Shown piece by piece: positions 15,069 to 24,073 of a stretch of DNA of 34,105 bases. Position 1 is the first letter of the stretch. The number at the start of each line of letters is the position of its first letter. Both the position numbers and the translations under genes were made by a program. The notes under the pieces were generated by a model that ran no database searches, was not told the origin of the DNA, and worked only from the letters and a program-made list of their open reading frames with translations. The stretch covers positions 1 to 34,105 of the forward strand of contig CALXCP010000012.1 in assembly GCA_944386845.1 (NCBI GenBank), read 5' to 3'. This stretch comes from an uncultured Oscillospiraceae bacterium (GTDB taxonomy: Bacteria; Bacillota; Clostridia; Oscillospirales; Oscillospiraceae).

Positions 15069-18000
15069 TCACTCCTCCCCGCCCTGCTCCACCTGCTCCC
15101 AGAAGCGGCGGGCGTCCACCCGGGGCAGCCAGCGGCGGCAGTCGCCCCCCCGGCCCTCCTCGAAGTGGCAGGCGGCGGCGTAGTCGCAGTAGCGGCAGGC
15201 GTTGCTCTGCTCCCCCCGCCAGAAGGGGTCGGCGGTGATCTTGCCGGCGGCCAGCTCCCGGCACACCTCCCGCAGGATGCGCTCGGTGTGCAGCTTCAGC
15301 CGGCCCAGCCGCTGGGCGGACACCAGGCTCTCCCCGGTGATCTCCCCCGCCCGGTTCACCCGCACGGGCAGGAAGCGGGGGCCTCCCTCCCCGGGGCGCT
15401 CCATGGCCTCCAGCACCGCCGGGTCGTCCAGGATGAGGCCGTGGCGCCGCAGCTGCCGGTCCACCAGCCTGCGCCGCTCCTCCTCGCTCATCCGGGCGCT
15501 GCCCTCCACCACCGCCTCCCGGGCGGGGAGATAGAGCACCCCCGCCGGCTCCACCGGCAGGTGGTAGAGCGCCTCCCCCTCGTCCTGGAGGGTGAAGAGG
15601 TAGAGCAGCATCTGCAGACCCATGCCGTTCCAGATCTCTGTCAAGTCAAAGGACTTGCGTCCCGTCTTATAGTCCACCACCCGGAGGTAGAGCCGCCCGT
15701 CGTGGACCCAGCCGTCCACCCGGTCCACGAAGCCCGAGATGCGCACCTGGACGCCGCCGCTCTCCACCGTCACCGGGGGCAGGTCCCCCTTCTCCCCGAA
15801 GCCCAGCTCGAAGGAGATGGGCTGGAAGTCGGAGGCGGCCAGCTCGTCCAGCACCTGATCCACCACCTGGTCCACCGCCCGGCGCAGCCGGCGGAAGAGG
15901 TAGCGGAACCGGGGGGTCTGCCCCTCCAGGCCGCCCAGCTCCCCGGCCACATAGCGCTCCACCGCCTGCCGGGTGAGCTCCCGGCGGCGCTCCGGCGTCA
16001 GGGCGGCGGGGCCTCCCTCCTCCCTGGCGGCGGTGAGCACCTGCTCCAGCACGGCGTGGACGAAGGTGCCGTACTCCGGCGCCCGGAAGCCGGCGGGACT
16101 GCGGGGCTCCGCCTTCAGACCGAACTGCATGAAGTAGGAGAAGTGGCACGCCTTGTACCTGTCCAGCCGGGAGGCCGACATGGGGATGCGGCTGCCGTAC
16201 AGGGCGGACACCGCCCCGGGGGACAGGGCCCCCCGCACCCACCGGGCGCTCCGGTCCAGCCGGTCCATGAGGGGACGCAGCCCGGGCAGGGCCCGCAGCT
16301 CCTCCCGCAGGGCCTCGTCCCGGCCCGCCAGCTCGGCGGCGGGGCCGGGGGCGGACAGGCGGATGGCCTCCCTGAGGTCGGCCTCCTCCCCCTCCCGCAG
16401 GTCGGGGAACAGCCGCCGCAGCCGGTTCACCAGGAAGGAGGCCCGGCGCTCCCCTCCGTCGGCCCCCGCCGGGGACCAGGCCACGTACAGCCGCCGGGAG
16501 GGCTGGGCGCAGGCGGCGTAGACGATGGTCATCTCCCGGGCCAGTCTGTCCTCCCACCGGGGGGCCAGGCGCAGGCCATAGTCCGCCAGCAGGTCCCGGT
16601 CCTCGTCGGTGAGCAGGCCGGTCTCCCCGCTCCGGGCGGGAAGGCTGCCGTCATCCGCGCCCAGCAGGAAGAGCACCCTGACCTCCCGGTTGACGATGCG
16701 GGGCATCTCCCCCGCCGTCACCCGGTCCAGGGAGACGGGGATGGACCCCACGTCGTACTGGGACAGCACCAGCCGGAACAGCCGGGCGAACTCCTCCCTG
16801 CCCAGGTCGGCCTCCCCCAGTAGGGCGGCGCACTGCTCCATGGCCAGGCACAGGATGTCCCACAGCTGCCCGTACTCGTCGGCCAGGGCCAGCTCCCCCT
16901 CCCGGGTCAGGGCGGCGGCGCGCTCCTCCAGCTTTCGGGGGAGCTCCACCTCCTCCAGATATCTGTAAAGGGCTTTCACCTGTCCCTCTCCGGTGAGGTC
17001 AGCGTCCTTCCTCAGCCGCTCCAGAGGGGCGGTGACCCGCCGCCGGGCGGCGTTGAGCCGGTCCAGCAGGGCCCGGTCCTCCGGGGTGAACTTCCGGCCG
17101 TAGCCGGCGGGATGCATGGTCCAGTCGGCCCCCGTCCAGCGGCTCCCCCGGATGTCCCACTTCAGGGCGTAGTTCTCCAGCAGGTTCCGGTCCTCTCCGC
17201 TCAGGTCGGTGAGGTCCGTCTTGAGCAGGCGGAACAGGCTGTCGTATTCATACCCCCGGGCGGCGATCTCCAGGGCACAGGACACCAGGGTCATCACCGG
17301 CTTGCTGAGGATGTCCCCCGGCCGGGCCAGGAACACGGGGACGCCGTACCGGCGGAAGACGCTCTCGATGAGGTGGCCGTACTCCCCCATGTCCCGGGCG
17401 GTCACCGCGATGTCCCGCAGGCGGTACTCCCCCGAGCGCAGCAGCGCAAGGATGGACGCGGCGGCCCACTCCACCTCCCCCCGGGGGCCGCCGCCCCGGA
17501 AGAGGGTCACCGCCTCCCCCGCCGGGGGGGGCGAGGGCAGGGGCCGGCCGGCAAACAGATTCTCCTCCAGATAGGCCAGCGGGGAGCCCGCCGGAAAGCG
17601 TCTGGATGCCTCCACCTCCTCCACCGACACGGGCACCCCCGCCTCCTCCGCCAGCCGGATGAGCCGCCGGGCGGTGCGCCGGCCGGCGGCGAAGAGCTCG
17701 TCCTCCCCGTCCAGGGCGCCGCAGGTGAGGGCCACCGCCGTCTGATGGGCCCGGGGGAGCAGCCGGCGGAGCACCTCCTCCTGCTGGGCGGTGAAGTCGG
17801 TGAAGCCGTCCACCCACAGGTCGACGCCCGCCCCCCAGCCGCACTCCCCCAGCTGCTCCGCCAGACGGGTGAGCCGGTCCATGGGGTCCAGGGCCGCCCC
17901 GGCCAGCAGACCGTCGTAGGCGCCGCAGATGAGGGCCAGGTCCCGGAGCTTCTCCCCCTGGAGCCCCCCCTGCTCCTCCCCGGCCCGGGCCAGCTCCTCC

Positions 18001-18395
18001 GGGGGGACGCGATAGCTCTTCAGCTCGTCCACCGTGGCCAGCAGGCCGGTAAGGAAGGCGGGCCGCCGGGCGGGCAGGGCGTACCCCTTCAGCCCGCCGG
18101 ACGCCTCCCGCAGGGCGCGGTAGAGCAGCAGCATCCGGCCGCCGCCGTCCAGCACGGGGCGGGCCAGGCCGCCGGCCTGGGCGGCCACCCGGCCGGCCAG
18201 CCGGGTGAAGGAGAGCACCTCGGCGTACAGGGACGCCCCGTCCCCGCCCCGGGCGCACAGCCGGCGCTCCATCTCGTGGGACGCCTGCTCGGGCACCAGC
18301 AGCACCTGGGGGCGCTTCGCCCCCCCTTCGCACACGCCGTCCAGCAGGCGGGCGGTCTTTCCGCTCCCCGCCCGGCCCAGGATCAGTTTCAGCAT
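15069..18395 (-). CDS. addB: AddB subunit of ATP-dependent helicase/nuclease
   Basis: Partner of AddA; scans for the Chi-like site and holds the second nuclease. The 1,108 residues begin with the Walker A LGRAGSGKT (about 6-14). The iron-sulfur staple is complete by its pattern: one Cys in RYKACHFSYF, and the distal set CRYCDYAAAC near the C-terminus. The nuclease reads GFVDRVDGW, then VVDYKTGRKSFDL and GLQMLLYLF. The ribosome site before ATG 18395 is weak (GGGGGCG). The order addB-addA is standard for Firmicutes. The very long open frame on the opposite strand is a GC-bias shadow. Confidence 0.97.
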   Translation of the reverse strand: MLKLILGRAGSGKTARLLDGVCEGGAKRPQVLLVPEQASHEMERRLCARGGDGASLYAEVLSFTRLAGRVAAQAGGLARPVLDGGGRMLLLYRALREASGGLKGYALPARRPAFLTGLLATVDELKSYRVPPEELARAGEEQGGLQGEKLRDLALICGAYDGLLAGAALDPMDRLTRLAEQLGECGWGAGVDLWVDGFTDFTAQQEEVLRRLLPRAHQTAVALTCGALDGEDELFAAGRRTARRLIRLAEEAGVPVSVEEVEASRRFPAGSPLAYLEENLFAGRPLPSPPPAGEAVTLFRGGGPRGEVEWAAASILALLRSGEYRLRDIAVTARDMGEYGHLIESVFRRYGVPVFLARPGDILSKPVMTLVSCALEIAARGYEYDSLFRLLKTDLTDLSGEDRNLLENYALKWDIRGSRWTGADWTMHPAGYGRKFTPEDRALLDRLNAARRRVTAPLERLRKDADLTGEGQVKALYRYLEEVELPRKLEERAAALTREGELALADEYGQLWDILCLAMEQCAALLGEADLGREEFARLFRLVLSQYDVGSIPVSLDRVTAGEMPRIVNREVRVLFLLGADDGSLPARSGETGLLTDEDRDLLADYGLRLAPRWEDRLAREMTIVYAACAQPSRRLYVAWSPAGADGGERRASFLVNRLRRLFPDLREGEEADLREAIRLSAPGPAAELAGRDEALREELRALPGLRPLMDRLDRSARWVRGALSPGAVSALYGSRIPMSASRLDRYKACHFSYFMQFGLKAEPRSPAGFRAPEYGTFVHAVLEQVLTAAREEGGPAALTPERRRELTRQAVERYVAGELGGLEGQTPRFRYLFRRLRRAVDQVVDQVLDELAASDFQPISFELGFGEKGDLPPVTVESGGVQVRISGFVDRVDGWVHDGRLYLRVVDYKTGRKSFDLTEIWNGMGLQMLLYLFTLQDEGEALYHLPVEPAGVLYLPAREAVVEGSARMSEEERRRLVDRQLRRHGLILDDPAVLEAMERPGEGGPRFLPVRVNRAGEITGESLVSAQRLGRLKLHTERILREVCRELAAGKITADPFWRGEQSNACRYCDYAAACHFEEGRGGDCRRWLPRVDARRFWEQVEQGGEE

Positions 18396-18477
18396 GAGGC
18401 ACGCCCCCAGTCGAAGGAAGGATCAGAAATTAGGGATTCGAAATGGGGAATGACGCTCCAGTCCCCGAATTTTGTCC

Positions 18478-18506
18478 ATTATATCACATTCCGGGTCCCA
18501 TGAAAA
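18478..18506 (-). promoter_or_regulatory. Promoter of the addBA operon
   Basis: On the minus strand TTTTCA (18501-18506), 17 bases, and a perfect TATAAT (18478-18483) preceded by TGA as an extended -10. The -35 is part of the T run of the terminator just upstream, so the two signals are fused. Confidence 0.75.
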
Positions 18507-18536
18507 GGACCGGGCGCCTGAAACAGGCGCCCGGTC
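18504..18536 (-). terminator. Terminator of the small coiled-coil gene
   Basis: A 13-bp perfect stem (18508-18520 with 18524-18536) around AAA, followed on the minus strand by CCTTTTCA. It begins five bases past the stop codon of the small gene. Confidence 0.8.
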
Positions 18537-18540
18537 CGGC

Positions 18541-18795
18541 TCACCAGAGCTGGTTTCGCTCCAGCTCCAGGCGGATCGACGCGATGGTGAGCTTCCGGGC
18601 CATGAGCTCCCGGAAGCGGACGGTCTTCTCCCTTCCCTCGGCCCGGAGCCGGGCCAGCTGGGCGGGGATGTCCTCCTGCTCCGCCGCCAGGGCGGCGGCC
18701 ATGGCCTCCAGCCGGGCCAGGCGGCGGGCGGCCTCCTCCAGCCGCTCCGGCGGGATGGCGGGGCCGGACGGGGTGGGGACGGTGATGGGCTCCAT
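18541..18795 (-). CDS. Small coiled-coil protein, unknown function
   Basis: An 84-residue protein not recognised as any family. A proline-rich start (MEPITVPTPSGPAIPPE) leads into one long amphipathic helix rich in Ala, Leu, Glu and Arg (about 18-82), so a coiled coil is likely. It has a GGAG ribosome site and its own terminator, which support a real gene. It follows guaB, whose terminator ends 30 bases upstream; no separate promoter is visible, so it may be expressed by read-through. Confidence 0.65.
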   Translation of the reverse strand: MEPITVPTPSGPAIPPERLEEAARRLARLEAMAAALAAEQEDIPAQLARLRAEGREKTVRFRELMARKLTIASIRLELERNQLW

Positions 18796-18823
18796 GGGCG
18801 GTCTCTCCTCTCTCCTCCCGACG

Positions 18824-18856
18824 AAAACGGCCCGGCGCGGGGTGCGCGCCGGGCCG
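18824..18856 (-). terminator. Terminator of guaB
   Basis: A 12-bp GC stem (18828-18839 with 18845-18856) around GGGTG, followed on the minus strand by TTTTCG. It starts 12 bases after the guaB stop. Confidence 0.78.
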
Positions 18857-18867
18857 GGTCGGCCTCG

Positions 18868-20407
<1,540 letters not shown>

Positions 20408-20433
20408 CTGGCTTTTTCCCCAATTCCCGCCCC

Positions 20434-21165
20434 TCAGAGAACGCTCAAAATCAGGCTTGCGTCAAAGCGGGGGGCGCCGCTCTCATCCTCTCCCCGGACC
20501 AGCAGGGCCTCCCCCTCCCGGGCGGTGCGCAACTCCAGGCTCTCCCCCGGCCAGCACTGGGCCAGATAGCCGATCTGCAGCTCCCGGACGAAGGCCCCGG
20601 GGGCCCGGCGCTCCAGGTGCAGGGCGTCGCAGGCGAAGTCGGCGTACCGGGTGTTGTTCACGTGGCCGTTGATGTCGGTGTCGCTGTAATGGAGCGGGCG
20701 GCGCTCCGCCGGGACGGTCTCCGCCGGCATGCGCAGCTTGGACAGGGTGCGCTCCTTGCACAGCTCGCCGCCCCCCCGGCCCTCCAGCTCGGGCACCGTG
20801 GACAGCTTGAGCATCTTTTTGTCCCCGGGCCGCAGCAGCACCCAGAGGGAGACCGCCTCCCCCACCTGCCGGTCCCCGGCGTACAGGTCGAAATCCCGGT
20901 ACATCATCACGCCCCGGCCCTCCCGGTACCAGGTGCGGGCCACCACCCGCTCATCCCAGCGCAGGGGGCGGTCCAGCCGGAACCAGATCCGGCTGAGCAC
21001 CCACACCGCGCGGTACTTCTCCGTCAGGGCGGTGCGGCCGAAGCCGCCGGCCTCCGCCGCCCGGGTGGCCGCCTCCTGCAGGTGGCCCAGCAGGGCGGAG
21101 GGGCGGCAGTGCCCCTGCCCGTCCACATCCCGGCTGTCGATCCGGAACTCATGGTCGTAATACAC
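20434..21165 (-). CDS. Acyl-ACP thioesterase
   Basis: A 243-residue bacterial acyl-ACP thioesterase of the FatA/FatB family (two tandem hotdog folds), which frees fatty acids from acyl carrier protein. The N-terminal hotdog opens FRIDSRDVDGQGHCRPSALL. The second hotdog carries HYSDTDINGHVNNTRYADF, the conserved Asp/Asn/His catalytic region. GTG 21165 is the start, with AAAGGA 11 bases upstream. It stands alone: guaB has its own promoter after it, and the deacetylase diverges from its upstream side. Confidence 0.9.
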   Translation of the reverse strand: MYYDHEFRIDSRDVDGQGHCRPSALLGHLQEAATRAAEAGGFGRTALTEKYRAVWVLSRIWFRLDRPLRWDERVVARTWYREGRGVMMYRDFDLYAGDRQVGEAVSLWVLLRPGDKKMLKLSTVPELEGRGGGELCKERTLSKLRMPAETVPAERRPLHYSDTDINGHVNNTRYADFACDALHLERRAPGAFVRELQIGYLAQCWPGESLELRTAREGEALLVRGEDESGAPRFDASLILSVL

Positions 21166-21207
21166 TGTCTTGCTCGTCCTTTCCGGGAGCGTTCTCCCAC
21201 GAATGCG

Positions 21208-21236
21208 TTGTCTTTTTCTCTCTCCTGTGTTATGAT
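21208..21236 (+). promoter_or_regulatory. Promoter of the polysaccharide deacetylase
   Basis: TTGTCT (21208-21213), 17 bases, TATGAT (21231-21236), with TGT as an extended -10. It lies in the 107-base divergent region between the thioesterase and the deacetylase. No clear opposite-strand promoter was found here. Confidence 0.7.
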
Positions 21237-21272
21237 AAGAAGCTGTGATTTTGTGGAAAGGGGGTGCCCGCC

Positions 21273-22301
21273 GTGAAGGGCCTCTGGAAGCAGCTGCTCC
21301 CGCCCGCCGCGCTCTATCTGGTCTTCGCGGCGGTGTGGGCGCTGCTGCTGCCCTGGGCGCTGCCCGCCCCGCCGGACCCCCTGCCCCCGGCGGGGACGCT
21401 GCCGGTGGACCGGTACCTCGCCCTCGGGCCGGAGAGGGCCGAGCCCGCCGGCGGGCTCATGGCCCCCGTCCCCTGCCCCGCCCAGGGGCGGGCGCGGACG
21501 CCGGAGCCCGTCGCCCTGCCCATCCTGATGTACCACGACATCAGCGACACCGGCGAGGGGGGCTCCACCGTGGCCTGGACCACCCTGCGGGACCATCTGC
21601 TGGCCCTGCGGCGGGAAGGGTACCACACGGTGAGCCTGAGCCAGGTGGCCGACTTTGTCCTGTGGGGGATCCCCCTGCCGGACAAGCCCGTGCTGCTCAC
21701 CTTTGACGACGGCTATCTCAGCAATCACCAGCGGCTCTTCCCCCTGCTGGACGGGCTGGGCATGAAGGCAGCCATCTTCCCCATCGGGGTCCACGTGGGG
21801 CGGACGGAGTACAAGGACACCCTCTCCTCCATCACCCCCCACTTCTCCTACGCCCAGGCGGCCGAGATGGTCCGCTCCGGAACGGTGGAGCTGGGCAGCC
21901 ACACCTATGACATGCACCGCTACGCCCCGCTGGAGCCCGAGGGGCAGGCCCGGGACGGGGTGCTCCCCCTGCCCGGAGAGGGCCGCCTGCGGTATTGCCA
22001 GCGGCTGGAGGCCGACTTCCGGCTGTCCGCCCGGATGCTGGAGCGGTACGCCGGCGCCTCCCCCATCGCCCTGGCCTATCCCCAGGGGCTCCACACCCCC
22101 GAGAGCGAGGGGGCCCGGAAGCAGGCGGGCTATCTCATCTCCCTCACGGTGGAGCCCGAGGTCAGCGTCCTCCGGCCCGGCGGTGCGGAGAGCCTGTCCC
22201 TGCTGGGGCGCTTCGCCGTGGACGATATCCCGGCGGACCGGCTGCTGGAGACCATCGAGAAGGGGCTGGAGAAGGCGGAAGGGGTCACGCCCGGCCCCTG
22301 A
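21273..22301 (+). CDS. Membrane-anchored polysaccharide deacetylase
   Basis: A NodB-type carbohydrate esterase family 4 protein of 342 residues that removes acetyl groups from a cell-envelope glycan. A transmembrane or signal segment is at about 8-30 (PPAALYLVFAAVWALLLPW). The NodB domain shows LPILMYHDIS, the metal Asp motif LLTFDDGYLSNHQR, and the His pair SHTYDMH, then the later LAYPQGLH motif. GTG 21273 is preferred over GTG 21264 because AAAGGGGG covers the latter. Whether the substrate is peptidoglycan or another polymer is open. It overlaps the converging cysteine-rich gene by 17 bases. Confidence 0.92.
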   Translation: MKGLWKQLLPPAALYLVFAAVWALLLPWALPAPPDPLPPAGTLPVDRYLALGPERAEPAGGLMAPVPCPAQGRARTPEPVALPILMYHDISDTGEGGSTVAWTTLRDHLLALRREGYHTVSLSQVADFVLWGIPLPDKPVLLTFDDGYLSNHQRLFPLLDGLGMKAAIFPIGVHVGRTEYKDTLSSITPHFSYAQAAEMVRSGTVELGSHTYDMHRYAPLEPEGQARDGVLPLPGEGRLRYCQRLEADFRLSARMLERYAGASPIALAYPQGLHTPESEGARKQAGYLISLTVEPEVSVLRPGGAESLSLLGRFAVDDIPADRLLETIEKGLEKAEGVTPGP

Positions 22302-22896
22302 TGGTCAGGGTGGGGCGGCAGCACAGGTCCTCCAGGTCGTCGTCGCAGGCGGCGGGTATGCGCAGCACGCCGCCGCAGCGGGCGCAGCGCAGCTGCACCG
22401 CGCTGTGGTCCACCTTCATGGTCCACTCCCTGCTGCCGCAGGTGCAGGAGACGCCCCCCCGGGCGGCGATGTCCTTCAGCTCAGAGAGCACCTCGTGCAT
22501 GATGACCTCGTTGAGAAAGCTGCCCCGCTCCCCCTCGGGGGCGGCGTCCAGCTGGTCCGCCGTGCGCTCCATGCGCCGGGCGGCGGCATAGACGGCCTCC
22601 TCCTCCCCCGCGATGCAGCAGGGCAGGCCCGAGACCGCGCAGGTGAAGGCCATGGCCCGCCGCTTCAGCAGGTCGTGGGCCGAACAGCTCACCCGGTGGC
22701 TCTTGCCGCAGCAGGCGCAGGGGACCTCCGCCTCCACCCGGTCGCCCAGAGGCTCCAGCTCCAGGGCCGACTTTCCGCAGGGGCAGGGCAGATGGCTGTG
22801 CCCCGCCAGCAGCTGGAACGGGGTGCGGTCCAGAATGACCAGCTGCCGGCACGAGGGGCAGAGAAAGGCGATGGTCCGGGTCTTTTCCTGTTCCAC
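22285..22896 (-). CDS. Cysteine-rich putative zinc-ribbon protein, unknown function
   Basis: A 203-residue soluble protein with 18 cysteines. They form clusters that suggest two or three zinc sites. Site one is Cys13-x2-Cys16 with Cys38-x-Cys40. Site two is in Cys60/62/63 with Cys71 and Cys86. Site three is Cys151-x-Cys153 with Cys171-x2-Cys174. A helical, charged section without cysteines lies at about 95-150. The N-terminal half recalls CpXC-like zinc ribbons, but I do not recognise the family as a whole. The start is GTG 22896, six bases after AAGGAGGG. It has its own promoter, divergent from the asparaginase. No terminator separates it from the converging deacetylase. Confidence 0.75.
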   Translation of the reverse strand: MEQEKTRTIAFLCPSCRQLVILDRTPFQLLAGHSHLPCPCGKSALELEPLGDRVEAEVPCACCGKSHRVSCSAHDLLKRRAMAFTCAVSGLPCCIAGEEEAVYAAARRMERTADQLDAAPEGERGSFLNEVIMHEVLSELKDIAARGGVSCTCGSREWTMKVDHSAVQLRCARCGGVLRIPAACDDDLEDLCCRPTLTIRGRA

Positions 22897-22929
22897 GCGG
22901 GTCCCTCCTTGTTTCGTCGATACCGGTCT

Positions 22930-22958
22930 ATTATAGCGCGTTTCCCCCCGTTTGACCA
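22930..22958 (-). promoter_or_regulatory. Promoter of the cysteine-rich protein
   Basis: On the minus strand TGGTCA (22953-22958), 17 bases, then a perfect TATAAT (22930-22935), about 35 bases upstream of the GTG start. Confidence 0.65.
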
Positions 22959-22980
22959 GCGGGCGGCGCGAATTTTACAC
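22952..22980 (+). promoter_or_regulatory. Candidate promoter of the asparaginase
   Basis: TTGACC (22952-22957), then TTTACA/TTACAC at 22974-22980 after 16-17 bases. The -35 overlaps that of the divergent promoter on the other strand, so the two may compete. The -10 is weak. Confidence 0.4.
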
Positions 22981-23024
22981 AAAGTTTCCCGCCGAAACGC
23001 GGCGGGCGAGAGGAGCTGGTTTGC

Positions 23025-24023
23025 ATGAAGCGTGTTCTCCTGCTGGCCACCGGGGGCACCATCGCCTCCCGGAAGGGCCCCAACGGCCTGACCCCCCAGG
23101 CGGGGGCGGCCGAGCTGCTGGCGGCCTTTCCGGCCCTGAAGGAGCGGTTCCTGGTGGAAGCCCGGGACCTGCTGAGCCTGGACAGCTCCAACATCCAGGC
23201 CGAGGAGTGGCAGACCATCGCCCGGGCGGTGTGGACGGGGCTGGACCGCTGCGACGGGGTGGTCATCACCCACGGCACCGACACCATGGCCTACACCGCC
23301 TCGGTGCTCAGCTTCATGCTCCCTGACCTGCACAAGCCGGTGGTGCTCACCGGCTCCCAGCTGCCCATGGACCACCTGCTCACCGACGCCCGGTCCAACC
23401 TGGCCACCGCCTTCGCCGCGGTGGAGCTGGGGCTGCCCGGGGTGACGGTGGCCTTTGACCACAAGCTCATCCGGGGCTGCCGGGCGGCCAAGGTGCGCAC
23501 CATGGCCTTCGACGCCTTTGAGAGCGTCAACGCCCCCTATGTGGCCCGGGTGTACGCCAACGGCCTGCGGCCCGACCCGGCGGCCCTGCGCCCGGACCGG
23601 CCCGAGCGGCCCACCCGGCTGGCCGACCGGCTGTGTACCCGGGTGTTCCTGCTCAAGCTCATCCCGGGCACCGACCCGGCCATCTTCGACAAGCTCTCCG
23701 AGCTTCAGATCCGGGGAGTGGTGCTGGAGACCTTCGGGGTGGGCGGACTGCACTATGTGCGCCGGGACCTGCTGCCCAGCCTGACCCGGCTCATCCAGCG
23801 GGGGGTGTCGGTGGTGGCGTGCAGCCAGTGCCTGTACGAGACCAGCGACCTGTCCCTGTACGAGGTGGGCCGGCGGCTGTTGGACTGCGGGGTCATCCCC
23901 GCCCGGGACATGACCACCGAGGCGGTGGTCACCAAGCTCATGTGGGCCCTGGGCCAAACCGACGACCCCGACCGGGTCCGGGCCATCTTCGACACCGACC
24001 TGGCGGGAGAGGTCACCCTCTGA
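23025..24023 (+). CDS. ansA: Type I (cytoplasmic) L-asparaginase
   Basis: Hydrolyses L-asparagine to aspartate and ammonia. The 332 residues start MKRVLLLATGGTIAS with the nucleophile Thr12, and the second active-site motif HGTDTMAYTA has Thr85-Asp86. The domain-linking GLPGVTVAF and the late DMTTEAVVTKL segment fit the family. There is no signal peptide, which separates it from the secreted type II enzymes. AGGAG lies 10 bases before ATG 23025. It is transcribed alone, divergent from the cysteine-rich protein gene, and closed by a strong terminator. Confidence 0.95.
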   Translation: MKRVLLLATGGTIASRKGPNGLTPQAGAAELLAAFPALKERFLVEARDLLSLDSSNIQAEEWQTIARAVWTGLDRCDGVVITHGTDTMAYTASVLSFMLPDLHKPVVLTGSQLPMDHLLTDARSNLATAFAAVELGLPGVTVAFDHKLIRGCRAAKVRTMAFDAFESVNAPYVARVYANGLRPDPAALRPDRPERPTRLADRLCTRVFLLKLIPGTDPAIFDKLSELQIRGVVLETFGVGGLHYVRRDLLPSLTRLIQRGVSVVACSQCLYETSDLSLYEVGRRLLDCGVIPARDMTTEAVVTKLMWALGQTDDPDRVRAIFDTDLAGEVTL

Positions 24024-24028
24024 CCCCG

Positions 24029-24072
24029 ACGGGGCGGCGCGCCGGCAGTTTTCCGGCGCGCCGCCCCGTTTT
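24029..24072 (+). terminator. Terminator of the asparaginase
   Basis: A 17-bp perfect stem (24029-24045 with 24053-24069) with a 7-base loop, followed by TTTTC. It sits between two converging genes; on the minus strand it has a short run of T after the stem's AAAA side missing, so it serves mainly the plus strand. Confidence 0.85.
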
Positions 24073-24073
24073 C

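Noticed and set aside
11754..16823. A very long open frame (about 1,690 codons) on the plus strand opposite addAB
   Set aside because: It is antisense to two well-identified proteins, has low-complexity Gly/Pro/Arg/Gln/His-rich content and no ribosome site; a result of high GC codon bias.
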